DNA of 58,346 nt, from positions 1 to 58,346 of the forward strand of contig JADGDG010000025.1 in NCBI GenBank assembly GCA_016744995.1. The letters are read 5' to 3'. Source of the DNA: Gammaproteobacteria bacterium. Its GTDB lineage: Bacteria > Pseudomonadota > Gammaproteobacteria > GRL18. The number at the start of each line of letters is the position of its first letter. The first letter of the stretch is position 1. Below, piece by piece: positions 35,196-44,536 of the stretch. Made by a program: the position numbers and the translations under genes. The notes below the pieces were generated by a model that did not search any database, was not told the origin of the DNA, and was given only the letters and a program-made list of their open reading frames with translations.

Positions 35196-35580
35196 ATTCA
35201 GAGTCAAAATCAAATTGATTAGACTCCAGCATAATCAAAGTACAATTATGTACAAAGAAAATACCTTCATCAGAAAGCTTTTTTTCCAATACTTTTGATT
35301 CTGTCCCGGGATTAAAAATCACCCGCCCGGGCCTGAGTGCAACAATATCATCAATGATGATCTGACTTCGCTCTGCACTCAGGTACAAAGCAAGGGTATC
35401 AACCGGGGTATTTATATCAGATAAACTGGCAAAAACAGTTAGTCCTTCAATTTGATCCAGCTTGGGATGGACAGGGATCACTCTGTGATGATACTGTAGA
35501 AGAAGTTTAATGGCTTGATAAGAATAACGCTGAGGTTTTGCACTGGCACCAAGAACTACCACTGTTTGGTTTTTTATCAT
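35194..35580 (-). CDS. CoA-binding domain protein (YccU type)
   Basis: The 128-residue cytosolic protein has a Rossmann-like CoA-binding fold: TVVVLGASAKPQRYSYQAIK, VIPVHPKL and VIFNPGTES. Such stand-alone CoA_binding_2 proteins are related to the N-terminal domain of succinyl-CoA synthetase-like enzymes, but their role is unclear. It is convergent with adk and shares the terminator region. The C-terminal Asp-rich tail is ordinary. Confidence 0.85.
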   Translation of the reverse strand: MIKNQTVVVLGASAKPQRYSYQAIKLLLQYHHRVIPVHPKLDQIEGLTVFASLSDINTPVDTLALYLSAERSQIIIDDIVALRPGRVIFNPGTESKVLEKKLSDEGIFFVHNCTLIMLESNQFDFDSE

Positions 35581-35720
35581 TAACTTTTATTACTCATTAA
35601 TTCGGATGCGGCTTAAAACCCCATTTTAACATAGTTTATACAATAAATTTGTAGCGACTAATACTTACAATAACTATTTACAATTAGTTACCATGACCTG
35701 TCTGGAGCTGCAGTCTATAG

Positions 35721-36401
35721 ATGGTTTATATTATTCTCATCCTCATTTTTATTAGCATATTTTTTATCCCGCAATGGTGGGTAAAATATGTCATGAAGCG
35801 CCATGGCAAAACCATAGAAGCACTGCCGGGCACTGGTGGTGATCTGGCACAGCATTTAATTGAGCGCTATCAGCTGCCGGTCACTCTGGAAACCACAGAA
35901 GAAGGTGATCATTATGATCCTCAAAGTAAAACAGTACGTTTGAGTAAGCAAAATTTCAGTGGAAAATCCCTTACCGCAATAGCCATAGCCGCTCATGAAG
36001 TTGGTCATGCAATCCAGGATTTTCGAAATGATAAATTACTGATATTACGCGGGAAAATGGTTGCCACCTCTCAACAATTTCAAAAATTTGGGGCCGGTAT
36101 TATTTTTATTGCTCCCATTCTCAGTGCTTTTGTTCACTCCCCTGCGGCAGGGATCTTTATTGCACTCATAGGCTTTTTCAGCATCGCCTCATCAGTTGTT
36201 GTCCACTTAATTAGTTTACCAGTTGAATTTGATGCCAGTTTTAATAAAGCTCTGCCATTACTCAAGGAAGGTAATTATGTAACCAAGCGGGATCTCATCG
36301 CTGTACATCAGGTGTTATTAGCAGCCGCCCTGACTTATGTTGCTGCCGCATTAGCCGGTCTGCTTAATGTTTGGCGATGGATTGCATTGCTAAGGCGCTA
36401 A
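35721..36401 (+). CDS. Membrane zinc metallopeptidase (YugP family)
   Basis: The 226-residue protein has an N-terminal TM, the zinc site HEVGHAIQ (92-99) and two more TMs at the centre and C-terminus. A third conserved zinc ligand is probably in the FDASFNKALPLL region typical of the YugP family (PF04298). The family is widespread but its substrates are unknown. It stands alone on the plus strand; the neighbouring channel gene is convergent. Its 3' end lies in a 15-bp tandem duplication. Confidence 0.85.
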   Translation: MVYIILILIFISIFFIPQWWVKYVMKRHGKTIEALPGTGGDLAQHLIERYQLPVTLETTEEGDHYDPQSKTVRLSKQNFSGKSLTAIAIAAHEVGHAIQDFRNDKLLILRGKMVATSQQFQKFGAGIIFIAPILSAFVHSPAAGIFIALIGFFSIASSVVVHLISLPVEFDASFNKALPLLKEGNYVTKRDLIAVHQVLLAAALTYVAAALAGLLNVWRWIALLRR

Positions 36402-36421
36402 GGGTTAAGGCGCTAAGGGTT
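36392..36421 (+). repeat. 15-bp tandem duplication across a stop codon
   Basis: AAGGCGCTAAGGGTT is present twice head to tail (36392-36406 and 36407-36421), then starts a third time (AAG). The first copy contains the last codons and stop of the zinc peptidase gene. It looks like a recent slippage product. Confidence 0.8.
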
Positions 36422-36431
36422 AAGACAGCAG

Positions 36432-36878
36432 TCAATTATTTATTTCCCCCTTTTTTTCTTTCATAGCAGTCTGTATTGCATCTTTAAACGGTGTCATCAA
36501 AGCGGCGGTAGAGACCCCGATCATTAATACCCCATTAATTGCTTCTAATGCCCCCAGCAGCCGATGCTCCTCTGACATCACAATATCGCCATACCCCAGA
36601 GAAGCAAAATTAACCGCTGAATGATAAAAGGCATCAGAAAAATGCTTAAATTCATCCAACATCATGAAAAGACTTGCCCAAACGCCAATTTGTCCCAGAT
36701 TACCAATAAGCAAAAGCAGCATGACACCAATAATAACGCCTAAATCGGGAAGCAGTGATGTTGGATGGGCCTGAAAACGATGTTTAAAATAATAACGAAT
36801 GGCATAAACCAGCAGCACCAGCTGTAAAATTAAACATACGACCATTACAGAAAAACCTAAGAAGACATTAGAGAGCAT
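36432..36878 (-). CDS. Two-TM potassium-channel-like protein
   Basis: The 148-residue inner-membrane protein has an ion-channel pore loop, HSAVNFASLGYGDIVM, with the selectivity filter GYGD. About three TMs flank the loop; an N-terminal pair precedes it. There is no RCK or other regulatory domain. Its start overlaps the DUF2955 gene by 11 nt, so it is the last gene of the export cluster. Function is K+ or other cation conductance by family; a link to the exporter is unknown. Confidence 0.8.
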   Translation of the reverse strand: MLSNVFLGFSVMVVCLILQLVLLVYAIRYYFKHRFQAHPTSLLPDLGVIIGVMLLLLIGNLGQIGVWASLFMMLDEFKHFSDAFYHSAVNFASLGYGDIVMSEEHRLLGALEAINGVLMIGVSTAALMTPFKDAIQTAMKEKKGEINN

Positions 36879-37947
36879 GGGTATGGCAAGTCCTGTGATT
36901 TGATTTAGTTTTAATAGATTTTATATATTCAAGAAAATGAATGGCTAATAAAGCATAGAGTGTAATTAATATTAATAAAATAGAACGGCTGAAAAAAGCA
37001 GCATAAACATCTTTGCCATTAGCACTATCCTCAACAGCAGGCCCGATCATGATCAGCATAGTGACTGCCGTATTAACCCAAAATGAAGCAGGAAATCGAG
37101 TGCTGATTAGTTGATAAATTTTACAGGAAAAAAACAGACTGAAAAGTAACATCCATAAAAAAAACATCCATAAATTGGTCCAGAGTCCTAAGGCAAACCA
37201 GAATAAAACTGAAAAAACACCACCCAGAATGGTTGAACCGATTAACTCCTTTCCTGCACTTCTTGCATCAATACTTGATACTTGCTGACTAAGCATAACT
37301 GATTTCATGGCAATCGGCATATATGCCAGAGGATTACTTAAAAGTAATAAGTAGGCAGGAAAAACAATCAGAGTACTTCGAATAGCAATCCAGTTTGATT
37401 GTGCCACCCCTTTTATATCGGAGGCTGACTCATCTTGAACGGCATCATCGGCTTGAGCAGCTTTTTCACCAGCAGGCTGAGGAGGATCTTCCGGGAAGAA
37501 TAAATACACCAGGGTATGACTCACTGTGGCAATAATAATTCCCAGCACCAGAGCTTGAATGATCATCGCTGAAAGGCTGTAACTGACCGTTCCCGCAGCA
37601 GAAATCATAGTTACCCCCATAGCAAGAAAAGTACCCGGCAGGTTCTTACTAAGATTAACCGTCAGATAAGAACTCAAATATAAGCCAACCAGAACAAGTA
37701 ATAAGGCGGTTACCTGAAAATGCAAAATCATGGGAATAAGCATCACCCCCATACCCAACGTTATTAGCACCAGAATGATTAAACCGAATAATTTTTTTAC
37801 CCCCAGAGGAGGTCCGGGCATGGCCGTCAGAAAAAAAGCAAATAAGGGTGCAATAAAAGGCAGTGGTGTGGGAATAGCATAAGCAATCGTTAAAGCCAAA
37901 GCAGGGGTGAAGCTTAAACGAAAAATACGCCTTGCCTGTAAATGCAT
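36868..37947 (-). CDS. DUF2955 inner-membrane protein (aromatic acid exporter-like)
   Basis: The 359-residue protein has about ten TMs in two halves split by an acidic loop (DDAVQDESASD). It resembles DUF2955/FUSC-type proteins that pair with HlyD adaptors. It begins MHLQARRIFRLSFTPALALT and has a proline-rich first hairpin (PTPLPFIAPLFAF). It lies after the HlyD gene (28 nt) and before the channel gene (11-nt overlap). It is likely the inner-membrane transporter of a tripartite pump with the outer-membrane factor upstream; the substrate is not known. Confidence 0.75.
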   Translation of the reverse strand: MHLQARRIFRLSFTPALALTIAYAIPTPLPFIAPLFAFFLTAMPGPPLGVKKLFGLIILVLITLGMGVMLIPMILHFQVTALLLVLVGLYLSSYLTVNLSKNLPGTFLAMGVTMISAAGTVSYSLSAMIIQALVLGIIIATVSHTLVYLFFPEDPPQPAGEKAAQADDAVQDESASDIKGVAQSNWIAIRSTLIVFPAYLLLLSNPLAYMPIAMKSVMLSQQVSSIDARSAGKELIGSTILGGVFSVLFWFALGLWTNLWMFFLWMLLFSLFFSCKIYQLISTRFPASFWVNTAVTMLIMIGPAVEDSANGKDVYAAFFSRSILLILITLYALLAIHFLEYIKSIKTKSNHRTCHTHAL

Positions 37948-37975
37948 TTAAGCCAACACTTCTATAAAACTAATA

Positions 37976-39124
37976 TTAGTATGCATAAGAAAAATAACTC
38001 ATTATACGGATATAGATTTTTGCAAGACTGTTCAAAAAGCCATAACCTTCAGTATAGGCAATAACTTCTGCCTGTCCGCCAATACGAATAAACTGCCTGA
38101 GGGAGTCTCTTTGCTCAACATCAAATGAAATAATAACGGGAAATCGTTGTGACTGACGCAGCCAGTCCCGATTGTTATCAATAGTAGGCAAAGTACCTGC
38201 CGGAGGCGTTTGTCCAAAAGCAACACCTAAGCCAATACTGCGAACTTCACCTGAAAAAACCTCTCCAGGAACCGAGTCAATAACTAATTCAACCCGGCTG
38301 CCGGCTTTCATATGCCCCAGATTGTTCTCTGTAAATTGTGCTTCAACCCAGATATCATGCATTGATATAAAAGTCATCAATGGGCTTCCAGCATTAGCAA
38401 ATTGTCCCACATCAGTGCGCAGATCAGTGATAATACCCGCCGATGAAGCATAAGTCGTTGTATGTGATAGATCAAGTTCTGCTTTATTTACTGCACTGGT
38501 GGCACTTTTTAACTTAGCATTATTCTCCCCTTCCCCGCCTTTTTGTTCAATGGCGCGCACGACTTCTGCCTCGGCACCCGAAACCTTTGCCAGAGCCTGA
38601 GCATAAGATGAACGTGATGATTCAAGACGACGAATAGAAATCGCTCCGGGGTCTTTTTTATACAAGCCCTCAAGACGATTAACATCCTGCTGGGCTTTCT
38701 TTTTATTGGCCTTCGCAGCTGCCAGATTAGATTCAGCAGATTCAACCCCTGCTGAACCCGCAGCGATTTGACGCTTCACATCTTCGAGATCAGAACGGGC
38801 TTTATTCAATGAAATCTCATATTGAGAACGTTTAATTTCAAAAAGTTTCTGACCGGCTTCAATGAACTGGTTATTCTTAACCCATACCTCTCTGACCACA
38901 CCTGACACCTCAGAACTCACACCAACGACATAACCGTCAATACGAGCTTGCTGGGTATAGGGTGTGTATCGGTCTGAAACCAGATACCAGAGCAGACTAA
39001 AAATGATGAGCATTAAGATAATAATGGTGCCTTTTTTAACTGATTTTTTTGCACTATTTTCTTCTACAGAGGTTTCAGCTGAATCCATTTTTGCTTCATC
39101 TGGCTGTGGTTCCTTATTGCTCAT
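37976..39124 (-). CDS. HlyD-family periplasmic adaptor
   Basis: The 382-residue protein has a single N-terminal TM (GTIIILMLIIFSLLWYL), then the biotinyl-lipoyl-like motif QQARIDGYVVGVSSEVSGVV. A long coiled-coil hairpin follows (about 100-210), then DLSHTTTYASSAGIITDL with the second half motif, and a beta-barrel. It connects the inner-membrane DUF2955 protein with the outer-membrane factor. Its start overlaps the end of the outer-membrane factor gene by 11 nt. Confidence 0.92.
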   Translation of the reverse strand: MSNKEPQPDEAKMDSAETSVEENSAKKSVKKGTIIILMLIIFSLLWYLVSDRYTPYTQQARIDGYVVGVSSEVSGVVREVWVKNNQFIEAGQKLFEIKRSQYEISLNKARSDLEDVKRQIAAGSAGVESAESNLAAAKANKKKAQQDVNRLEGLYKKDPGAISIRRLESSRSSYAQALAKVSGAEAEVVRAIEQKGGEGENNAKLKSATSAVNKAELDLSHTTTYASSAGIITDLRTDVGQFANAGSPLMTFISMHDIWVEAQFTENNLGHMKAGSRVELVIDSVPGEVFSGEVRSIGLGVAFGQTPPAGTLPTIDNNRDWLRQSQRFPVIISFDVEQRDSLRQFIRIGGQAEVIAYTEGYGFLNSLAKIYIRIMSYFSYAY

Positions 39125-40715
39125 TTTGGGAAGCCTCTGACTCTGTTTTTGGTGATGGACTGCTTGTCGATATAATAGGAGTTGTAAGTAAATCCCCCCA
39201 GTCTGTACGCTCCTGCATTGTTTTTCTGACTTCCCTTGAAATTAGCTCATCTATGGACATTTCAGACCAGCCACCGCCCATGTTTTTATATAAGTTGACA
39301 ATAGTTGCAATGTAACTGCCCTGAGTAAGTAACTGGCGATCAGCCTGAGAAAACATCGCACGTTGAGCATCCAGCACACGTTGAAAATCAGAGTAACCTT
39401 CACGATAACGAATATTTGCCAGAGTCAGAGCACGTCGTGAGGCGATGAGGCTTTTATCAACCAGTAATTTTTGCTCATAGGTTTTGACTAAACTATAGGA
39501 GGCATCATCTACTTCTTTTGCTGCTTGCAAAACCAGATTCTGATATTGTGCTATTAATTGCTGTAAACGCGAATCCTGTATGCGCACATTATTTTCAATG
39601 CGATCATAATCCAGAATATTCCAGGTAAAACTGGGGCCAATAATCAGACTGCTGGTATCTGAAGCCCCGCTCAGATTGCTGCCTGACCAGCCTATCGTGC
39701 CCAACAAAGAAATAGCGGGATAAAAATCTGCTTCGGCCACACCAATTTGTGCAGATTGAGCAGCAACCTGCCAGGCTGCAGTACGAATATCAGGGCGACG
39801 CGTAAGCATATTTGCCGGTATATACTGGAAATATTTTGGTGAAATAACAGGCCACTTGTATTCGACCGTTGTTATTTCTAATTCAGGTAGTACACCAGGT
39901 TGTTTGCCTAGAAGAACAGCAATAGCATTACGTGTCTGAGAAAGTGCAATTTCTAATTCAGGAATTGTTGACAAGGTTGCTAAATATTGTGTTTTGGCCT
40001 GTTGCAAGTCCAGCTCTGAACCTTCTCCACTATTAAACACATTGGTCGTAATTTCAAAACTGCGCTTTTGAATTTTTGCATTTTCATGAGCAATTTTTAT
40101 TCGAGCCTGCGTGGTGCGATAGGAAAAATAGGCGCTGGCAATTTGAGCACTTAATATAACCTGAACGTCTTGCTGATTGGTAACTGAAGCAAAGAAAGCC
40201 GCATCTGCTGATTCAATACCTCGTTGAAAACGCCCCCAAAAATCCAGCTCCCATCCCAGATTGAAACCAGCCTGATAACCGGTATAACTCTGGCTCTTAG
40301 GTGCATTGCCGCCATGAGATTGATTGTTGACGTAACTACTGCTGCCATTGACCTGCTGTAATTGTGGATAAAGACTGCTGTTGGCAATCCCAAGAAGCGC
40401 ACGGCTTTCAAATATTCTTAAACCGGCAATACGCAGTGAATGATTGCCTTGTCTGGCATCTTTAATCAACTGACTCAGAACAGGATCATTAAATAAATGC
40501 CACCAGAATTCATACTCAGTTTTATGTTCTTTCTCATCTGAGAAAGTATTGTTCGAAGAAGTTTTCTGTTTGGATATATCAGCATAAACTGCCGGCTGCC
40601 ATTCCTGCAGCCAGCCAACAACAGGCTCTTTATAATCAGGCCCGAGTGTTGTGCAGGCTGATAAGACTAATAGACCAAAAAAGGGAAAAATATTATAGAA
40701 ATATTTATGCAGCAA
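39114..40715 (-). CDS. Outer-membrane efflux factor, NodT family lipoprotein
   Basis: The 533-residue protein has a lipoprotein signal with LSAC (Cys21) and the typical GPDYKEP start. The TolC-like repeats show FWWHLFNDPVLSQLI, GWELDFWGRFQRGIE and GPSFTWNILDYDRI. The conserved RRPDI of the family is seen as TRRPDIRTAAWQVA. It forms the outer-membrane channel for the HlyD/DUF2955 pump. The C-terminus is extended by about 40 residues rich in Ser/Thr/Glu. It follows the AI-2E gene by 8 nt. Confidence 0.92.
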   Translation of the reverse strand: MLHKYFYNIFPFFGLLVLSACTTLGPDYKEPVVGWLQEWQPAVYADISKQKTSSNNTFSDEKEHKTEYEFWWHLFNDPVLSQLIKDARQGNHSLRIAGLRIFESRALLGIANSSLYPQLQQVNGSSSYVNNQSHGGNAPKSQSYTGYQAGFNLGWELDFWGRFQRGIESADAAFFASVTNQQDVQVILSAQIASAYFSYRTTQARIKIAHENAKIQKRSFEITTNVFNSGEGSELDLQQAKTQYLATLSTIPELEIALSQTRNAIAVLLGKQPGVLPELEITTVEYKWPVISPKYFQYIPANMLTRRPDIRTAAWQVAAQSAQIGVAEADFYPAISLLGTIGWSGSNLSGASDTSSLIIGPSFTWNILDYDRIENNVRIQDSRLQQLIAQYQNLVLQAAKEVDDASYSLVKTYEQKLLVDKSLIASRRALTLANIRYREGYSDFQRVLDAQRAMFSQADRQLLTQGSYIATIVNLYKNMGGGWSEMSIDELISREVRKTMQERTDWGDLLTTPIISTSSPSPKTESEASQNEQ

Positions 40716-40723
40716 AATAGTCT

Positions 40724-41827
40724 CTAACCTTTCTCTTCAACTAAAGCGTTTAAATCTTCATCTTCATCAACCCATGCCATAAAAATAACATAAGCGAGTG
40801 ACAGAAAGGTTGCACCAACAAACAAGCCAACAAGTCCTGCTGATAGCATCCCGCCCAGAGCACCAATTAAAACAATCGGCATGGGTGCATCAACACCCCG
40901 GCCAAGAAATACCGGCTTAAGTACATTATCGGCAAAACCGGCAATAACAAAATAAATCGTAAAGACAATATTCATAGCCGATGAATCACCACTCCACCAG
41001 ATAAAGGCAACCGTAGGTATGGTGAAGATAATAGCAGGTAACTGAGCAATACCAAAAACCAGAATAATAAATGCAACTATGGCCGCCCCCGGTAAATCAA
41101 TAAAGATAAAACCAACACCGAAAATCAGTGCTTGTATGGTTGATACACCGACAACCCCCATAGCAACAGAACGGATTGTTGCCGTTGAAAGTTTATGTAA
41201 GGAAGCACCTCTTTTATGACCTGACAAGCGATTAATAATTTTTAATATCGCTTCACTGCCAGAGTTGCCGTAAGCCAGCATGATCCCTGCAAATATCATT
41301 GATAATAAGAATTGAAACAGACCACCAGCCATGCCCGCAACAAATTCTAATGCACTCTTAACAAAACCTTCAAGTTGAGGGTGAAGTTTATTTAATAATG
41401 CGGGCAAATCTTTTGCTGCCTGCCCCCAAACATCATATAGCTTTTGGCCAATAAGCGGCCACTGTGCAACATCGGGTGCAGGTGGTTTAATGGTAATTGA
41501 GCCACTTGAATAGTTGGTACGGGCTTGCTGGACAAAATCAACCAGAGAGCCACTTAACATCACTGTGGGAACACCTAGAAAAAGGATCCCGCAAAGAACA
41601 AAAATAGTCGCGGCTCGCCCCTGTTTGCCACCCAGTTTATTAGCCAGCTTCTGATGCATAGGAAATAGAATCACGGCAAGAATCAATGCCCACAGCATAA
41701 TCCCCATAAAGGGATTAAATATTTTCAGACTCATATAAACTAAAAATCCGACCAGCGCGACACGAATTAAAATATCAGTGAGATCTTTTTTGATCATTTC
41801 TCTGATCTGACTTTTTTCTATTTCCAC
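40724..41827 (-). CDS. AI-2E family transporter
   Basis: The 367-residue membrane protein has about eight TMs in the AI-2E/PerM pattern, with LGKLNPFMG-like MSLKIFNPFMGIMLWALILA near the start. A periplasmic part follows around residues 90-150 and FADNVLKPVFLGRGVDAPM with GALGG at the end. Members export small molecules or act as Na+/H+ exchangers. It heads the minus-strand export run, 8 nt before the outer-membrane factor. It is separated from marC by 185 bp, in which nothing else is seen. Confidence 0.88.
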   Translation of the reverse strand: MEIEKSQIREMIKKDLTDILIRVALVGFLVYMSLKIFNPFMGIMLWALILAVILFPMHQKLANKLGGKQGRAATIFVLCGILFLGVPTVMLSGSLVDFVQQARTNYSSGSITIKPPAPDVAQWPLIGQKLYDVWGQAAKDLPALLNKLHPQLEGFVKSALEFVAGMAGGLFQFLLSMIFAGIMLAYGNSGSEAILKIINRLSGHKRGASLHKLSTATIRSVAMGVVGVSTIQALIFGVGFIFIDLPGAAIVAFIILVFGIAQLPAIIFTIPTVAFIWWSGDSSAMNIVFTIYFVIAGFADNVLKPVFLGRGVDAPMPIVLIGALGGMLSAGLVGLFVGATFLSLAYVIFMAWVDEDEDLNALVEEKG

Positions 41828-42012
41828 GTAATTTTCCTTTATTGTTTATTGCCTGAGATTTCATAGAAAACGCAACTGATAATTTCTGGGTGATTATACC
41901 CCATGACTAAAAAATAATATTCAGTTTGTTTGTTCAACTTCAATAAATTTGAGTACAAGGTTTATGCTTAGCTGCCACTGGAAACTCTGGTGCAAGTCTG
42001 TTGACCATAAAT

Positions 42013-42648
42013 TTAGCTATTAATCGTAACATTAGTAAAACTGGCAACTGCGCCAAAGACACCTTCCAGTAACATTTGAATTCCGATAACAGCAAGGATC
42101 AGACCCATTAATCGAGTCACTATACTGATGCCGCTGGCACCAAAGAATTGAACCATTCTTTGACCAAAAACAAAACAGACATAGGTGAATAAACAAAGAA
42201 TAGAAAAAGCCGCAATGGTGATCAGAATCTCAGTCCAGTCACCTGTTGCTGAATAATTCATAGCCGTGGCAATAGTTCCCGGCCCCGCAAGGATTGGAAC
42301 AGCCAAGGGTGATACCGAAATATCACTATCATCATTTTCCTCAGGCTGGTGCATTTTTGAACTTTCACCATGAAGCATTTGATAGCCAATAAGAAACACC
42401 AGGATCCCCCCGGTAATTCTTAATGCCGGCAAGGTAATACCAAATAAATGAAAAATGGTATTGCCCAGAACGGCAAAGATCAATATGATGAAAAAAGTTA
42501 TGATTAAGGCTTTAAGTGCTATTTTTTGCTGGGCTGCTCGCTCCAGCCCACCAGTTAAGCCAACAAATACAGCGGTATTAGCAACGGGATTCATAATCGC
42601 AAAAAAAGCCAGAAAAACACTCACTGTATGCTGAAGTGATTCACTCAT
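42013..42648 (-). CDS. MarC-family membrane protein
   Basis: The 211-residue protein has six TMs of the MarC/UPF0056 family: FLAFFAIMNPVANTAVFVGLT near the start, RITGGILVFLIGYQML, AVPILAGPGTIATAMN and SIVTRLMGLILAVIGIQM. The family function is unproven. It starts 23 nt after tsdA and may be co-transcribed with tsdBA. A His/Glu/Asp-rich loop (HQPEENDDSD) separates TM3 and TM4. Confidence 0.9.
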   Translation of the reverse strand: MSESLQHTVSVFLAFFAIMNPVANTAVFVGLTGGLERAAQQKIALKALIITFFIILIFAVLGNTIFHLFGITLPALRITGGILVFLIGYQMLHGESSKMHQPEENDDSDISVSPLAVPILAGPGTIATAMNYSATGDWTEILITIAAFSILCLFTYVCFVFGQRMVQFFGASGISIVTRLMGLILAVIGIQMLLEGVFGAVASFTNVTINS

Positions 42649-42671
42649 GAGCTATTTGAAATCCTTTTATT

Positions 42672-43589
42672 TTAATAGGCCTTCGCACCTAAGATATGTT
42701 TATCTTCAGGTGAAATTTTACCATATTGCCCATCATGTTGATGAAACTGTTTCTGAGTTTGCTCCAGCTTTCCCTTAAACCTTGGATCCTGCGGTCTTTC
42801 ATGACTATTGATAAAATAAGCAACATCCCATGCCTGCTGATCAGTTAATGAATTACCCAGTCCCAGCGGCATATTAACTTTAATAAATGAAGCTGCGGTA
42901 TTGACTCGATGCATACCGGCCCCCCAGTTAAAGCTGTCCTTTCCCCATAGGGGTGGAAATACGTAACGTTCAGATATTTGTCGTCCAGAGCCATCATCAT
43001 TATGACAGAGCGCACATTGTGCGTTATAGATTATTTTTCCACGTTGATAATCCGGGGATTGTTCTGGCTTTTCTAATTTAACAAAGCCTCTCCCTGGTAT
43101 TGATTTGTTTTTAGGAATGTTGCCAGTCAGCCATTGAGAATAAGCTTCCAGAGACAGAATTTCTTTGCTTTTGAGCTCAGGTGGTTTGCCATTCTTTGCA
43201 TTCATAGAATAGAGAAAACATCCCTGAATGCGATCTTCGAAGGAATTGATCTTATTATTCTTTTTACGAAAAGCAGGATAGGCAGGGTATGCTGCCCACA
43301 TGGGTGCAGCATGTCCCAGTTGACCGCCACTTAAATGACAATTGGTGCAGGACATACCATTATTAACCATTCCGGTTGACCTTAATTGACTGCCATTCAT
43401 AAACAGTGAATAGCCTTTTTTAACCACATCACCAGCTTCGCCATTTTTTAAATTAGTCCACTGTGGCAACTGGTGTTCACCATTACCCTGCATCATAGCA
43501 CCCGGGTCAATTTCGTAGAGATCATGAAAGGCTTCTGCATGCACAAAAGAGCTAAAAAACGTCAACACAAATAAGATGTAATATTTCAT
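42672..43589 (-). CDS. tsdA: Thiosulfate dehydrogenase TsdA-like dihaem cytochrome c
   Basis: The 305-residue protein has a signal peptide (ends VHAEA). Haem 1 is bound by CTNCH (81-85) with Cys124 (DRIQGCFLYSMN) in the place of the unusual axial Cys of TsdA. Haem 2 is bound by CALCH (192-196), with Met240 (VNMPLGLG) as likely ligand. TsdA couples two thiosulfates to tetrathionate in the periplasm. The start overlaps the stop of the TsdB-like gene by one base. The direction (oxidase or tetrathionate reductase) cannot be read from sequence. Confidence 0.85.
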   Translation of the reverse strand: MKYYILFVLTFFSSFVHAEAFHDLYEIDPGAMMQGNGEHQLPQWTNLKNGEAGDVVKKGYSLFMNGSQLRSTGMVNNGMSCTNCHLSGGQLGHAAPMWAAYPAYPAFRKKNNKINSFEDRIQGCFLYSMNAKNGKPPELKSKEILSLEAYSQWLTGNIPKNKSIPGRGFVKLEKPEQSPDYQRGKIIYNAQCALCHNDDGSGRQISERYVFPPLWGKDSFNWGAGMHRVNTAASFIKVNMPLGLGNSLTDQQAWDVAYFINSHERPQDPRFKGKLEQTQKQFHQHDGQYGKISPEDKHILGAKAY

Positions 43590-44263
43590 TATTTTATCTC
43601 CCCCTGAGCAGCAAAATAAGCAGTAACTGCCTCGATTTCTTTATCTGTCAGTGAAATCGCAATCCCAACCATCACACCCATTGTTCCAGGTGGTCGTTTA
43701 CCCGTTTTCCAGGCGTGCAGTTGATTGGACAGATAATTTTTATCCTGCCCTCCTAAGCGTGGGAAAAAAGGAGCAACACCCACACCACTGGGTCCATGAC
43801 AGGTCACACACGCAGGCATTTTCACTGCTAATTTTCCGGTATAGGCTATTTTTTCACCTAAAGACATATCACCCGGCCATTTATCACCGCGCCATACCAG
43901 TGAACTGGATAAATCGGATGGCCCCGTTTGTTTTGCATAGTATTGGGCCGCATAAAGAATATCTTTATCCGGTAACTCATGAGAAACAGCATCCATAACA
44001 AGGTTCACACGAGTTGAATTTCGAAAAGCTTCAATTTGATGTTTAAGATAAGTTTCAGGCTGCCCCCATAGATTTGGAAAGCCTGTTTCTTTGCCAACAC
44101 CATCAAAACCATGGCAGGCAGAACAGACATTAATAATATCATCAGGAGCTTCTTGTGCAAATAATAGTTGTGAAACAGGCAATAAAAAGATTAACAATAT
44201 CACTCTGGAAAAAGCTTGTTGGAGTAATGGTTGAAATAATTGTTGAAGTAAAGCTTGGGACAT
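43589..44263 (-). CDS. tsdB: TsdB-like dihaem cytochrome c (c4 type)
   Basis: The 224-residue protein has a signal peptide (first 36 residues) and two cytochrome c domains with CSACH (47-51) and CVTCH in the second half. Each is followed by FPNLWGQ or FPRLGGQ and a HQIEAF/NQLHAW helix, as in cytochrome c4. It sits directly before tsdA (1-bp overlap), which matches TsdB, the electron acceptor of TsdA. AAGGA lies upstream of the ATG. The 273 bp before it to the small repeat protein hold the divergent promoters; no gene is seen there. Confidence 0.82.
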   Translation of the reverse strand: MSQALLQQLFQPLLQQAFSRVILLIFLLPVSQLLFAQEAPDDIINVCSACHGFDGVGKETGFPNLWGQPETYLKHQIEAFRNSTRVNLVMDAVSHELPDKDILYAAQYYAKQTGPSDLSSSLVWRGDKWPGDMSLGEKIAYTGKLAVKMPACVTCHGPSGVGVAPFFPRLGGQDKNYLSNQLHAWKTGKRPPGTMGVMVGIAISLTDKEIEAVTAYFAAQGEIK

Positions 44264-44536
44264 TTGTTTTCCTTAAATTTCACGAGTCAATTATCATTGA
44301 TAGACAGGTTGAATAACCTGTCTGCATTATACTATACACAATAAAACAATAAATGGAATTATTACTGGGAGACTCATTTCAAACATAAATTCAACAGTTA
44401 ATAATTTTAGAATATTACAACAATCTGTTCACAAGCAAAAATAATGAAAATTTATTTTATTAGACTAAAACAATAAAACTGAATATACTTCACATATTAT
44501 TCTGTATCACATAAACAACTATTTGAGATTAATACC

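Noticed and set aside
44264..44536. Possible small RNA or riboswitch before the small repeat protein
   Set aside because: Only AT-rich DNA and no convincing structured element was found; the region can simply hold divergent promoters.
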